Origin: Streptomyces sp. CB01881 | GTDB taxonomy: Bacteria; Actinomycetota; Actinomycetes; Streptomycetales; Streptomycetaceae | Direction of reading: 5' to 3' | Assembly: GCF_002953255.1 (NCBI RefSeq) | Contig: NZ_CP026498.1 | Location: 7,881,939-7,945,938, forward strand | Length of the DNA: 64,000 bases | In this document: positions 1 through 8,355 of the stretch, one piece after another | How the letters are laid out: every line of letters starts with the position of its first letter | Position numbering within the stretch: position 1 is the stretch's first letter | Made by a program: the position numbers and the translations under genes | Notes under the pieces: model-generated | What the model was told of the DNA's origin: nothing | Databases searched by the model: none | The model's input: only the letters and a program-made list of their open reading frames with translations

Positions 1-1
1 C

Positions 2-1309
2 ACGCTGCGGGTCAACGGTTTCGAACGGCCCGTCACCGACGCCTGGATCGGCGAGAGCCTGCTCTACGTGCTGCGCGAGCGGCTCGGCCTGGCCGGTGCC
101 AAGGACGGCTGCGAGCAGGGCGAGTGTGGCGCCTGCTCGGTGCAGGTCGACGGGCAGCTGGTGGCCGGCTGCCTGGTGCCCGCCGCACTGGCCGCGGACA
201 GCGAGATCAACACCGTCGAGGGCCTCTCGGCCGCCGGCGGCGCCAGCGACGTCCAGCAGGCGCTGGCCGAGTCCGGCGCGGTGCAGTGCGGCTACTGCAC
301 GCCCGGCATGGCTATGGCCGTGCACGACCTGCTCCAGCGCAACCACCGGCCCACCGATGTCGAGGCCCGTCAGGCGCTCTGCGGCAACCTCTGCCGCTGC
401 ACCGGCTACCGGGGCGTGCTGGCCGCGGTCCAGAGCATCGCCGACGCGCGTGCGGTCGAGGCCGAGGACGCCGGGGACGCGCCCGCCGGGGAGCCGGCCG
501 GTGAGGCCGCCGCCCAGAACGCGGGGACCCCGCTCCCGGCCGCGCCGGAGGAGCCCGGGCAGACGGCCGGGCCGACGGTGTACACCGACGAGGACGCCTG
601 GATCGAGCACGTCCCGCAGCCGCCCGCCGAGGAGGCCCAGGCCGTCGTCGGGACCACCGCCGGCACGGGCGTCGGCGTCGGCATGCAGTACGGCACGCCG
701 GACGACCAGGGCGGCTACGACACGGGCGTCTACGACACCGCGGTGCTGCCGCCCGTGCCGGTCATCCCCGCGCAGGCCGACGGCCAGGGCTACTACCCGC
801 AGCAGGGCTACCCCGAGCAGACCGTCTACCAGGAGACGGCCGGCCTGGGGAGCGCCGGGCAGGGCATGGGCGCGCCGGGCACGGGCGTGCACGACGTCGG
901 CATGCAGGGGATGGGCGGGCAGCCCGCCCCGGCCCACGGCGGCTACACACCTGGCGCCTTCCCCGACGGTGGCTATCCGCAGCCCGGCTACGACGCCGCC
1001 CCGCCGTACGACGCCGCCCCGCCGTACGAGGCCGCCTCGCCGTACGACGGCCCGGTCTACGAGCCGACCCCCGCGCACGGCGTCCCCGTACCCGGCGCCG
1101 CCTTCGACGGCACCGGGTACGACGGCACCGGGTACGACGGCCCCGGCTTCGAGGCCCCCGCCTTCGACGGCACGCCCGCGCACGGCACGCCGTACGTCGC
1201 CACGCCCCCGCACGGCGTCCCGGCCGAGGGCACCGCCCCCGCCGGGGTCCCGTACGGTGCCACCCCCGCCCACGGCATCCGGCTCCCCGAGGACGACCAC
1301 GCATCATGA
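2..1309 (+). CDS. (2Fe-2S) subunit of a xanthine-dehydrogenase-type oxidase, 5' partial, with long repetitive tail
   Basis: The start lies upstream of the window; the frame is open from base 2. The first ~145 residues are the two-cluster iron-sulfur subunit of the molybdenum hydroxylase family: a plant-type ferredoxin motif (CEQGECGAC, then C after GQLVAG) and the second cluster motif CGYC...CGNLCRC. It would pass electrons from the Moco subunit. All eight cluster cysteines are present. The remaining ~290 residues are unlike the family, which usually stops near 160-200: a disordered Ala/Pro/Glu linker, then Gly/Tyr/Pro repeats (PPYDAA, GTGYDG, PAHG-type units). The gene overlaps the next one by four bases (ATGA), so the two are translationally coupled. 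The tail keeps strong frame-consistent codon use, so it is probably translated. The core function is sure; the tail's role is unknown. Confidence 0.9.
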   Translation, partial: TLRVNGFERPVTDAWIGESLLYVLRERLGLAGAKDGCEQGECGACSVQVDGQLVAGCLVPAALAADSEINTVEGLSAAGGASDVQQALAESGAVQCGYCTPGMAMAVHDLLQRNHRPTDVEARQALCGNLCRCTGYRGVLAAVQSIADARAVEAEDAGDAPAGEPAGEAAAQNAGTPLPAAPEEPGQTAGPTVYTDEDAWIEHVPQPPAEEAQAVVGTTAGTGVGVGMQYGTPDDQGGYDTGVYDTAVLPPVPVIPAQADGQGYYPQQGYPEQTVYQETAGLGSAGQGMGAPGTGVHDVGMQGMGGQPAPAHGGYTPGAFPDGGYPQPGYDAAPPYDAAPPYEAASPYDGPVYEPTPAHGVPVPGAAFDGTGYDGTGYDGPGFEAPAFDGTPAHGTPYVATPPHGVPAEGTAPAGVPYGATPAHGIRLPEDDHAS

Positions 1310-3633
1310 CGTCGCCTACCGACATCGGCGCAGCGCCCCAGCAGGACGGTGACGAGGGCGGCGCAGCGGAGCCGTTCGGGCTCGGCAGCTCCCCGCTGCG
1401 CAGCGACGCCCTGCCGAAGGCGCTCGGCATCTACCCGTACGCCGCCGACCTCTGGGCCGAGGGCCTGCTCTGGGGCGCGGTGCTGCGCTCGCCCCATCCG
1501 CACGCCCGGATCAACGGCATCGACACCTCCGCCGCGCTCGCCCTGCCCGGCGTGCACGCCGTGGTCACCGCCGCCGACCTGCCGGCCGGCCCGGACGGCG
1601 GCTTCGACGGCGCCCCGGCCGGCCCGATCGTCGCCGACCGGCCGGTGCTCGCCGCCGGGGTGGTCCGCCACCACGGCGAGCCGGTCGCCGCCGTCGCCGC
1701 CGACCACCCGGACACCGCCCGTCTCGCCGTCGGCCTGATCGTCGTCGACTACGAGCCGCTGGAGGCGGTCACCGACCCCGAGCAGTCCTTCACCGCCCCG
1801 GCGCTGCACCCGGACGGCAACCTCTTCCGCCACCTGCCGCTGCGCACCGGGGACCCGGAGGCGGCCGGCGAGATCATCGTCGAGGGGCTCTACCAGGTCG
1901 GACGGCAGGACCCGGCGCCGCTGGGCGCCGAGGCGGGCCTGGCCGTGCCGCGCCCGGACGGCGGCGTCGAGCTGCACCTGTCCTCCACGGACCCGCACGG
2001 GGACCGCGACCGCACCGCCACCTGCCTCGGCCTGGAGCCGGACCGGGTGCGGCTGGTCGTCACCGGCGTGCCCGGCGCCACCTCCGACCGCGAGGACCTC
2101 TCCTTCCAGGTCACCCTGGCGCTGCTGGCACTGCGCACCGGCCGGCCGGTGAAGATGACGCTCACCCGCGAGGAGTCCTTCCACACCCACACCTCCCGGC
2201 ACCCCGCACTGCTGCGCTACCGCCACCACGCCGACGCCGAGGGCCGGCTGGTCAAGGTCGAGGCGCAGATCCTGCTGGACGGCGGCGCGTACGCGGACGT
2301 CTCCGCCGAGGCGCTGGCGGCCGCCACCGCCTTCTCGGTCGGCCCTTACGTCTGCCCGAACGTCTTCGTGGACGCCTGGGCGGTGCGCACCAACAACCCG
2401 CCGGCCGGCCGGATGCGCGGCGAGGGCGCGCTCCAGGCCTGCTTCGCCTACGAGTCCCAGCTCGACCAGCTGGCCGCCCGGGTCGGCGTCGACCCGGTCG
2501 AGATCCGCCGCCGCAACGCCATGGCCACCGGTGACGCGATGCCCACCGGACAGGCCGTCACCTGCCCCGCGCCGGTGGCCGCACTGCTGGACGCCGTCTC
2601 CTCGGAGCCGTTGCCCGCGCTGCCGGTGGACGACCCGGACGCCGATTGGCTGCTGCCGGGCGGGCCCGGCGGTGCCGGTGACCCGGCGGCGGTGCGGCGC
2701 GGCATCGGCTACGCGGTCGGCATGGTGCACATGCTGGGCGCCGAGGGCGAGGACGAGGTCTCCACCGCGACGGTGCGGGTCAGCGGCGACCACGCCACGG
2801 TGATCTGCGCGGCCGTCGACTCCGGGCAGGGCTTCGCCACCCTGGCCCGGCAGATCGTGCAGACGGTGCTGGGCGTCAGCGAGGTGTACATCGCGCCGGC
2901 CGACAGCGACCAGTCGATCGCCGGGCCGTCCGCCCGGGGCCGGCACACCTGGGTCTCCGGCGGCGCGGTCGAGCGGGCCGCACTGATGGTCCGTCACCAG
3001 CTGCTCCAGCCGATCGCCGCCAACTTCGGGATGTCGGTCGAGCTGCTCCAGATCTCCGACGGGAAGATCACCTCGTACGACGGGGTGCTCGGCATGCCGG
3101 TCGCCGAGGCGCTGGAGGGCAAGGAGCTCTGGGCCACCGCGCAGTGCCGTCCGCACCCGACCGAGCCGCTGGACGAGGCCGGCCAGGGCGACGCCTTCGT
3201 CTCCATCGCGTTCTGCGCGATGCGGGCCGTGGTGGACGTGGACATCGAGCTCGGCGCCGTCCGGGTGGTCGACATGACGGTGGCCCAGGACGTCGGCCGG
3301 GCGCTCAACCCGCGCCAGATCGAGGACCGGATCGAGGCGGGCGTCGCCCAGGGCGTCGGCCTGGCCCTGCTGGAGGACCTGCGCACCGAGGGCGGGCTGC
3401 TGATGAACCCCTCCCTCACCGGCTACCGCCTGCCGACCGCCCTGGACACCCCCGAGGTCCGGATCGCCGCCCTGCTGGAGGAGCGCGACGTGGTCGCCGC
3501 CTTCGGCGCCAAGGCGGTCAGCGCCGCCCCGGCCGTGGTCGCCCCCGCCGCCGTCGCCGCGGCGGTCCGCGCCGCGACCGGTCTGCCGGTGGGCCGCCTG
3601 CCCATCCGGCCCGAGGACGCCGTCACCGGCTGA
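1306..3633 (+). CDS. Molybdopterin-subunit homologue of xanthine dehydrogenase family, apparently degenerate active site
   Basis: 775 residues, the usual length for XdhB/CoxL-type large subunits. The hammerhead domain (LPKALGIYPY onward) is followed by the two Moco-binding domains, with recognisable GPSARGRHTW and QDVGRALNPRQ segments. Three family motifs are altered. The glycine-rich GGxFGGK loop is replaced around residues 254-264 by VPGATSDRED. The RGFG/PQ segment reads RGEGALQ. The catalytic glutamate motif GVGEPP reads AVSAAP at about 737-742, so Ala stands where Glu abstracts the proton. From family knowledge such a protein should not hydroxylate purines in the normal way. It starts inside the stop of the iron-sulfur gene (ATGA). 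No FAD subunit is visible; it may lie upstream. Fold assignment is strong; activity is doubtful. Confidence 0.88.
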   Translation: MTSPTDIGAAPQQDGDEGGAAEPFGLGSSPLRSDALPKALGIYPYAADLWAEGLLWGAVLRSPHPHARINGIDTSAALALPGVHAVVTAADLPAGPDGGFDGAPAGPIVADRPVLAAGVVRHHGEPVAAVAADHPDTARLAVGLIVVDYEPLEAVTDPEQSFTAPALHPDGNLFRHLPLRTGDPEAAGEIIVEGLYQVGRQDPAPLGAEAGLAVPRPDGGVELHLSSTDPHGDRDRTATCLGLEPDRVRLVVTGVPGATSDREDLSFQVTLALLALRTGRPVKMTLTREESFHTHTSRHPALLRYRHHADAEGRLVKVEAQILLDGGAYADVSAEALAAATAFSVGPYVCPNVFVDAWAVRTNNPPAGRMRGEGALQACFAYESQLDQLAARVGVDPVEIRRRNAMATGDAMPTGQAVTCPAPVAALLDAVSSEPLPALPVDDPDADWLLPGGPGGAGDPAAVRRGIGYAVGMVHMLGAEGEDEVSTATVRVSGDHATVICAAVDSGQGFATLARQIVQTVLGVSEVYIAPADSDQSIAGPSARGRHTWVSGGAVERAALMVRHQLLQPIAANFGMSVELLQISDGKITSYDGVLGMPVAEALEGKELWATAQCRPHPTEPLDEAGQGDAFVSIAFCAMRAVVDVDIELGAVRVVDMTVAQDVGRALNPRQIEDRIEAGVAQGVGLALLEDLRTEGGLLMNPSLTGYRLPTALDTPEVRIAALLEERDVVAAFGAKAVSAAPAVVAPAAVAAAVRAATGLPVGRLPIRPEDAVTG

Positions 3634-3699
3634 CCCGTCGGGGGCGGCCGGCCGGCCGCCCCGGGAATTCCCGGGAATTCCCCGGGGTGAAATAGAACG

Positions 3700-3742
3700 A
3701 CGAATTGCCGGTCGGCGCAACAGGCGCCGACCGGCAATTCGT
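3700..3742. terminator. Strong bidirectional hairpin terminator
   Basis: A perfect 19-bp stem (3700-3718 with 3724-3742) closes a 5-nt AACAG loop. It lies between the convergent Moco-subunit gene and tRNA-Cys and can end transcription from both sides. Two direct copies of CCGGGAATTC sit just upstream at 3661-3680. Confidence 0.85.
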
Positions 3743-3749
3743 TTCACGG

Positions 3750-3821
3750 AGGCCATGACGGGAATCGAACCCGTGTAAACCGCTTTGCAGGCGGTTCCCT
3801 CAACCACTCGGGCACACGGCC
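3750..3821 (-). tRNA. tRNA-Cys (anticodon GCA)
   Basis: Read on the minus strand, the 7-bp acceptor stem GGCCGTG/CATGGCC closes with one G-U pair. The anticodon stem ACCGC/GCGGT holds the loop CTGCAAA with anticodon GCA. The T arm ACGGG-TTCGATT-CCCGT is canonical. The CCA end is not encoded. The hairpin at 3700-3742 lies directly downstream. Confidence 0.95.
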
Positions 3822-4082
3822 GTGGGGGGTGGAGCTGTACTGCGGGTGCGGCTCAGGCGCAGTGGCAGCAGCGACAGGCGCGACAACACCGGGGAGCGGT
3901 GGTACAGGTGCGGGGGGCCGCGGGGGCCGCCGTCTTCCTGTCCATTGCCGACTCCTGTCGTCGTTCGCCGTGTTGGTGAATTCATCTTGGCGGAATGGGC
4001 GGGGGAGCGTCAATATCCGTTTGTAAATTCTGTATGGCGGCTTGTGCTACCGTCGAAGACAGGTGGCCGATTGAAGGCCGCC
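3822..4082. other. Intergenic region between tRNA-Cys and the guanidine riboswitch
   Basis: No convincing gene. It must contain the divergent promoters of tRNA-Cys and of the riboswitch-gdx transcript. TACCGT at 4048-4053, about 30 nt before the aptamer, is a possible -10 box, but no good -35 lies at the right distance. Base composition drops towards A/T around 3970-4050, as expected for a promoter. Confidence 0.4.
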
Positions 4083-4122
4083 CCGGACGAGCGCGTCGTA
4101 CCCGGTGACGACAAGACGGCGC
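4083..4122 (+). promoter_or_regulatory. Guanidine-III riboswitch (ykkC-III / mini pseudoknot)
   Basis: The 40-nt sequence matches, almost base for base, the guanidine-III aptamer I know from Thermobifida. CCGG (4083-4086) pairs with CCGG (4102-4105) to form the pseudoknot helix. GCGUCGU (4093-4099) pairs with ACGGCGC (4116-4122), six Watson-Crick pairs and one G-U. The conserved ACGAG and GACAAGACGG segments are present. It lies 47 nt before a SugE/Gdx gene, the family's typical target. Ligand binding would turn the exporter on. The GGAGGT ribosome site at 4155-4160 suggests translational control, which I infer. Confidence 0.92.
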
Positions 4123-4169
4123 AGCACAGCGGCAACCCGGCCGCTGCTGACTGCGGAGGTGCTGTCGTC

Positions 4170-4484
4170 ATGGCGTGGCTCGTTCTGATCGTTTCCGGTG
4201 TCCTGGAAACCGTCTGGGCGGTGGCCCTGGAGTCGTCCAAGGGGTTCTCCCGGCTCGTCCCCACCGTCGTCTTCGGCATCGCGCTGGCACTGAGCATGGG
4301 CGGCCTGGCGTACGCGATGCGCTCCATCCCGATCGGCACCGGCTACGCGGTCTGGGTCGGCATCGGTGCGGTCGGCACCGCGCTGTACGGCATGGCGGTG
4401 CTGGGGGACGCGGCGACGGCGGCCCGGATCGGGTGCCTGCTGCTGATCGTCTCCGGCGTGGTGGGCCTCAAGGCGCTGCACTGA
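4170..4484 (+). CDS. gdx: Small multidrug resistance family guanidinium exporter (Gdx/SugE)
   Basis: 104 residues and four transmembrane helices, standard for the SMR family. It aligns along its length with E. coli SugE/Gdx: the Glu13 that couples substrate and proton in helix 1 (GVLETVWAVAL), the GFSRL turn, and SIPIGTGYAVWVGIGAVG. These are features of the guanidinium-selective Gdx branch rather than the drug-exporting EmrE branch. It should act as an antiparallel dimer exporting guanidinium against protons. ATG at 4170 is chosen for the GGAGGT ribosome site 9 nt upstream and agreement with the family N-terminus; longer open frame upstream is the riboswitch leader. The riboswitch supports the substrate call independently. 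Confidence 0.95.
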   Translation: MAWLVLIVSGVLETVWAVALESSKGFSRLVPTVVFGIALALSMGGLAYAMRSIPIGTGYAVWVGIGAVGTALYGMAVLGDAATAARIGCLLLIVSGVVGLKALH

Positions 4485-4554
4485 GGCGGGACCTAGGCCC
4501 TGCGCAGTAGGCGGCCACCGCCGCTGGTCAGGGGCCATCCGGCCGGACGCGCCT

Positions 4555-4560
4555 TACGAT
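4555..4560 (+). promoter_or_regulatory. -10 box of a leaderless promoter for the MFS gene
   Basis: TACGAT is followed by 7 nt and then ATG at 4568, the spacing of leaderless Streptomyces transcripts. No Shine-Dalgarno is present. No clear -35 hexamer is seen. The box overlaps an in-frame ATG at 4559, which is why 4568 is preferred as the start. Confidence 0.55.
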
Positions 4561-4567
4561 GGCACGC

Positions 4568-6004
4568 ATGACCACTGCCTCCCCCACCTCGGTCGACGCC
4601 GGCCCGACACCCCCCGACACGAGCGACTCCGGCGGGGTGCTCGGCGCCCGTTACCGGGCGCTGACCCTGGGCATCGTCTCGGTGGTCCTGCTGCTCGCCT
4701 TCGAGGCGACGGCCGTCAACACCGCGATGCCGGTGGCGGCCCGTCAGCTGGACGGGCTGGGGCTGTACGCGTTCGCGTTCTCCGGCTACTTCACCACCAC
4801 CCTGTTCGCCCTGGTCGTCTCCGGCCAGTGGTGCGACAAGCGGGGCCCGCTGCAACCGCTGTTCACCGGTATCGCGGTGTTCGGCGCGGGCCTGGTGGTG
4901 GCCGGGGCGGCGCCCGGGATGTGGGTGTTCGTCGCGGGCCGGGCGATCCAGGGCCTGGGAGGCGGGCTGGTGATCGTCGCCCTGTACGTGGTGGTCGGAA
5001 GGGCCTACCCGGAGCGGCTGCGGCCGGCCGTCTTCGCGGCCTTCTCCTCGGCCTGGGTGCTGCCCTCGATCGTCGGCCCGGTGGTCTCCGGAGCCGTCAC
5101 CCAGCACCTGGGCTGGCGCTGGGTGTTCCTCTCCGTCCCGGTGCTGATACTGCTGCCCCTGGCGGTGATGGGCCCGGCGCTGCGCCGCTCGGAGCGGGAG
5201 CAGCCGGTGCTGAAGGGCGTCGACTTCGACCGCCGCCGCACCCGGCTGGCCGCGATGGCCGCGCTCGGCGCGGGCCTGCTGCAGTACGCCGGGCAGCGGC
5301 TGGACCTGGTCGCGCTGGTTCCGGCCGCCGCCGGGGCGGCGCTGCTGCTGCCCGCCGTGCTGGGGCTGCTGCCCGCGGGGACGCTGCGGGCGGGGCGCGG
5401 GCTGCCGACGGTGATCCTGCTGCGCGGGGTGGCGGCGGGGGCGTTCTTCTCGGCGGAGGCGTTCATCCCGCTGATGATGGTCACCGAGCGGGGCCTGTCG
5501 CCGACGCTGGCCGGCCTGACGCTGACCAGCGGCGGCCTCTCCTGGGCGCTGGGCTCCTGGCTGCAGGGCCGGCCGGGGGCGGAGCGGTTCCGGGAGGCGA
5601 TGATCCGGGGCGGCTTCGTACTGACCGCGGTGGCGATCGCGGGGGCGGCCCTGGTGCTGGTCCCGGCGGTGCCGGCCTGGGTGGCGGCGGTGGCCTGGGG
5701 GGTCGGCGGGATCGGCATGGGGCTGGCGGTGGCGAGTGTCAGCGTGCTGATGATGAGCCTGTCCGCGCCGGAGGACGCCGGGGCCAACTCGGCCTCGCTG
5801 CAGGTGAGCGACGCGCTCGGCAACGTGCTGCTGGTCGGCCTCGCGGGGGTGCTGTTCTCGGCGCTGGGCGGCGGCTCGGCCGCCGCCGCCCGCGAGGGCG
5901 CCGGGGGCACCGGCTCGTCCGGCGCGTTCGCGGTGATCTTCCTGACCATGACCGGGGTGGCGCTGCTGGGCGCCCTCGTCGCGGGCCGGGTGCGGAAGGC
6001 GTAG
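4568..6004 (+). CDS. MFS drug/metabolite exporter, DHA2-like
   Basis: 478 residues with about 14 predicted hydrophobic segments, as in the DHA2 (EmrB/QacA) branch of the major facilitator superfamily. Motif A reads GQWCDKRG after helix 2, and the antiporter motif C lies in PSIVGPVVSGAV, followed by the typical GWRWVF. It should be a proton-coupled exporter in the cytoplasmic membrane; the substrate cannot be told from sequence. The start at 4568 follows a TACGAT box by 7 nt; an ATG three codons upstream is the alternative. The gene follows gdx by 83 bp but has its own promoter signal. No dedicated regulator is adjacent. Confidence 0.88.
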   Translation: MTTASPTSVDAGPTPPDTSDSGGVLGARYRALTLGIVSVVLLLAFEATAVNTAMPVAARQLDGLGLYAFAFSGYFTTTLFALVVSGQWCDKRGPLQPLFTGIAVFGAGLVVAGAAPGMWVFVAGRAIQGLGGGLVIVALYVVVGRAYPERLRPAVFAAFSSAWVLPSIVGPVVSGAVTQHLGWRWVFLSVPVLILLPLAVMGPALRRSEREQPVLKGVDFDRRRTRLAAMAALGAGLLQYAGQRLDLVALVPAAAGAALLLPAVLGLLPAGTLRAGRGLPTVILLRGVAAGAFFSAEAFIPLMMVTERGLSPTLAGLTLTSGGLSWALGSWLQGRPGAERFREAMIRGGFVLTAVAIAGAALVLVPAVPAWVAAVAWGVGGIGMGLAVASVSVLMMSLSAPEDAGANSASLQVSDALGNVLLVGLAGVLFSALGGGSAAAAREGAGGTGSSGAFAVIFLTMTGVALLGALVAGRVRKA

Positions 6005-6013
6005 GGCCGCGGG

Positions 6014-7291
6014 TCAGCCGGCGGCGGCCGCGGGGGCGGGGGAGCCCAGGAAGGTCTCCCAGCCGCCGGCGGGGGCCTGGCCGGGGGCGAGGCTCTGGAG
6101 CTTGCGCAGCACCGCCGGGTCCTGCGCGTCCAGCCAGTTCACCAGCTGGCGGAAGGAGACCAGCCGGACGCCGGGCCGGCCGGCGATGGCCTTCAGCGCG
6201 TCCTCGACGGCGTTCATGTAGATGCCGCCGTTCCACTGCTCGAAGTGGTTGCCGATGACGTACGGCGCCCGGTTGGTGGTGTACGCCCGCTCGAAGCCCA
6301 TCAGGTAGGAGTCCCGGGCCTGGGTCTGGTACGCCGCGTGGAGCGAGGGGTCGGCCTTGGTGTTGCTGCCGGACTGGTTGAACATGATGTTGTAGTCCAT
6401 CGACAGCACCTGGAAGGTGTGCCCGGGGAAGGGGATGGACTGCAACGGGAGGTCCCAGAGCGCGCCGCCCTGGATCTTCTGGGGCCACACCTGGGTGCCG
6501 TTGCCGCTGCTGTCGTACCGCCAGCCGCGCCTGGCGGCGGTCGGCAGCAGGTTGCGCTGGCCCTCCAGGCAGGGGGTGCGGCTGCCGATCAGCTCCTTGC
6601 GGTAGTCGAAGGGCAGCGCGGGCAGGTCGGTGAAGCCGGTGTTGGTCTTCCAGTTCATGACGAAGTCCATCGCCTGCTCGATCTCGCTGTCCCACTCCTC
6701 CGGCGACCACCTGCCGACGCCGGTGGCGCCGCAGAAGTGCCCGTTGAAGTGGGTGCCGATCTCGTGCCCCTCCATCCACGCCGCGTGCAGGTTCGTCAGC
6801 GTGTCGTGGATGTGCTGGTCGCTCAGGTAGCCGATGTCGGAGGCGCCGGCCTTGTGCTGCGGCGGGCGGTAGAGGTCCTTCTTGGACTCGGGCAGCAGGT
6901 AGAGGCCGCTCAGGAAGAAGGTCATCGAGGCGTTGTGCTCCCGCGCGAGCTTGCGGAACCGGCCGAAGAGGCCGTTGTCGAGCTCGCCGGCGCCGTCCCA
7001 GGAGAAGACCACGAACTGCGGCGGGCGCTCGCCGAGCTTCAGCGGTTCGGCGGTGGGCTGGCCCGGCTGCGGGCCGGTGTCCGAGGTGGAGCCGTCGCCG
7101 ATGAGGGTGGCCGGGGGTTTGGGGGCCTCGGACGAGTGCCCGGCCTGGTCCGCCGCCGGGCTGGCCGGCGCCGGCGCCGGCGTGGCCCCCTGCCCACCGA
7201 CCTGCCCGCTGTTTCCGCCGCAGCCGGCCGCGAGGGTGGCGGCGGTCGCGGCACCGGCGGCCAGTAGGGTGCGGCGGGAAAGAGGGTCCAT
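6014..7291 (-). CDS. Secreted polysaccharide-deacetylase-like lipoprotein (Tat signal)
   Basis: 425 residues. The N-terminus has a twin-arginine pair (SRRTLL), a hydrophobic stretch and a lipobox AAGC with Cys24, so it is probably exported by Tat and lipid-anchored. A Pro/Ala/Thr-rich linker follows to about 90. The body resembles NodB/polysaccharide deacetylases: VVFSWDG at the first motif (family TFDDG) and GTHFNGH at the HxxxH metal motif. The first motif keeps only one Asp, so the activity could be altered. ATG at 7291 has GGAG 5 nt upstream, and a longer frame to 7369 lacks both signals. It converges with the MFS gene, 9 bp apart. Likely substrate is a cell-surface or environmental amino-sugar polymer, inferred only from the fold. 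Confidence 0.8.
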   Translation of the reverse strand: MDPLSRRTLLAAGAATAATLAAGCGGNSGQVGGQGATPAPAPASPAADQAGHSSEAPKPPATLIGDGSTSDTGPQPGQPTAEPLKLGERPPQFVVFSWDGAGELDNGLFGRFRKLAREHNASMTFFLSGLYLLPESKKDLYRPPQHKAGASDIGYLSDQHIHDTLTNLHAAWMEGHEIGTHFNGHFCGATGVGRWSPEEWDSEIEQAMDFVMNWKTNTGFTDLPALPFDYRKELIGSRTPCLEGQRNLLPTAARRGWRYDSSGNGTQVWPQKIQGGALWDLPLQSIPFPGHTFQVLSMDYNIMFNQSGSNTKADPSLHAAYQTQARDSYLMGFERAYTTNRAPYVIGNHFEQWNGGIYMNAVEDALKAIAGRPGVRLVSFRQLVNWLDAQDPAVLRKLQSLAPGQAPAGGWETFLGSPAPAAAAG

Positions 7292-7710
7292 GGTCACTCC
7301 GTTCGTGAGGCGTGCGGACGGCGTGCGACGGCCCCGGCGGGAGGAAGCGCCACACGTCCGGTCGGACAAGTGCGGTGATAGACCTTGAGCGGGGTCAGCA
7401 TGGCATGTGGTCTCGACCGGTCAGTGATGCACCACGGTCGGTCCGAACTGATCGCCCGATTGATGCAACCGGATGGGCCGCCCAGATGGTCGATGCCCAT
7501 GCGGGCGGAACCGGGGGCAGTCATTCCGGGGACCGCTGCTCTCTCCGGGTGGTCGGGGGTCTACTCGGAGTACGCCCCGGGCCCTCGGCCCTGCCGATCG
7601 GGGGGTGCCGGTACGACCATCGTGTTGATGTGCCTTAGGGTCCCGTCCGGTTGGATTGTTCCCAGGGATCTCCCAGGGAGCAGCAAGTCGTCAGCAGAGG
7701 AGAGCACCGG
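7292..7710. other. Divergent intergenic region before the sortase operon
   Basis: 419 bp with no supportable gene; short frames lack ribosome sites and codon bias. It carries the promoters of the deacetylase-like gene and the sortase operon. GTGTTGATGTGCCTTAGGGT around 7621-7640 is the most promoter-like stretch, with TTAGGGT as a possible -10. No terminator or repeat stands out. Confidence 0.4.
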
Positions 7711-8355
7711 GTGGGTGCCCAGCAGAGCAGGAGCCCGTGGCCGGGCACCCTGGCGGTCGGTGCCGCGCTCGTCCTCGGCGCCTGGATGCTGAACCAGGGC
7801 GGCCACCTCGAACTGCCCCCGGCCCCGGCCGCCGGCCAGGCCCTCTCGGGCTTCGCCCCGGTCTCCGTCGTCCCGCCGCTCGGCCCCTCCGCCCCCACCC
7901 GGATCCGGATCCCCGCCGTGAAGCTCGACGCCCCGGTCACCGGCCTCGGCCTGGACGCCGACGGCCACCTCCAGGCACCCCCGGAGACCGACCGGAACCT
8001 GGCCGGTTGGTACCGCGGCGGCGCCACCCCCGGGCAGCGCGGCACCGCGATCATCGCGGGCCACGTCGACAACCGGACCGGACCCGCCGTCTTCTACGAT
8101 CTGGGGGCGCTGCACCGCGGCGACCGGATCGAGATCGCCCGCGAGGACGGCGCCACCGCCGTCTACCAGCTCTACGCCATCGAAGTGCACGACCGAAAGG
8201 ACTTCCCGGACGACCGGGTGTACCGCCAGGCCGCAGACGCCCAGCTCAGGGTGATCACCTGCGGCGGCGGGTACAGCGAGGAACACGGCTACCAGGGAAA
8301 CGTGGTCGCCTACGGCTTCCTGGCCGACACCACCCGGCCGGGGAAGAAGATATGA
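7711..8355 (+). CDS. Class F-type sortase
   Basis: 214 residues: an N-terminal membrane anchor (about 11-28), a Pro/Ala-rich stretch, then a sortase beta-barrel. The catalytic histidine is His118 in AGHVDN and the nucleophile Cys184 in VITCGGG. The usual arginine after the Cys loop is not obvious: the aligned segment is GYQGNVVAYG, with Gln195. Sortases attach surface proteins to peptidoglycan. GTG at 7711 is chosen because GAGGAGAG lies 7-14 nt upstream; an earlier ATG at 7651 has none. The stop overlaps the start of the esterase gene (ATGA), so this gene opens a coupled three-gene operon. Class F versus E is judged from the TCGGG and NVV pattern. Confidence 0.88.
   Translation: MGAQQSRSPWPGTLAVGAALVLGAWMLNQGGHLELPPAPAAGQALSGFAPVSVVPPLGPSAPTRIRIPAVKLDAPVTGLGLDADGHLQAPPETDRNLAGWYRGGATPGQRGTAIIAGHVDNRTGPAVFYDLGALHRGDRIEIAREDGATAVYQLYAIEVHDRKDFPDDRVYRQAADAQLRVITCGGGYSEEHGYQGNVVAYGFLADTTRPGKKI

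Noticed and set aside
3661..3690. Doubled CCGGGAATTC as an attachment site for the tRNA-Cys
   Set aside because: It does not match the tRNA 3' end, and no integrase or distant second copy was seen.
1057..3807. A 916-codon minus-strand open frame opposite the Moco subunit
   Set aside because: It is a GC-bias shadow: composition is Gly/Arg/Asp/His-rich with no domain, and it runs through the tRNA-Cys and terminator.
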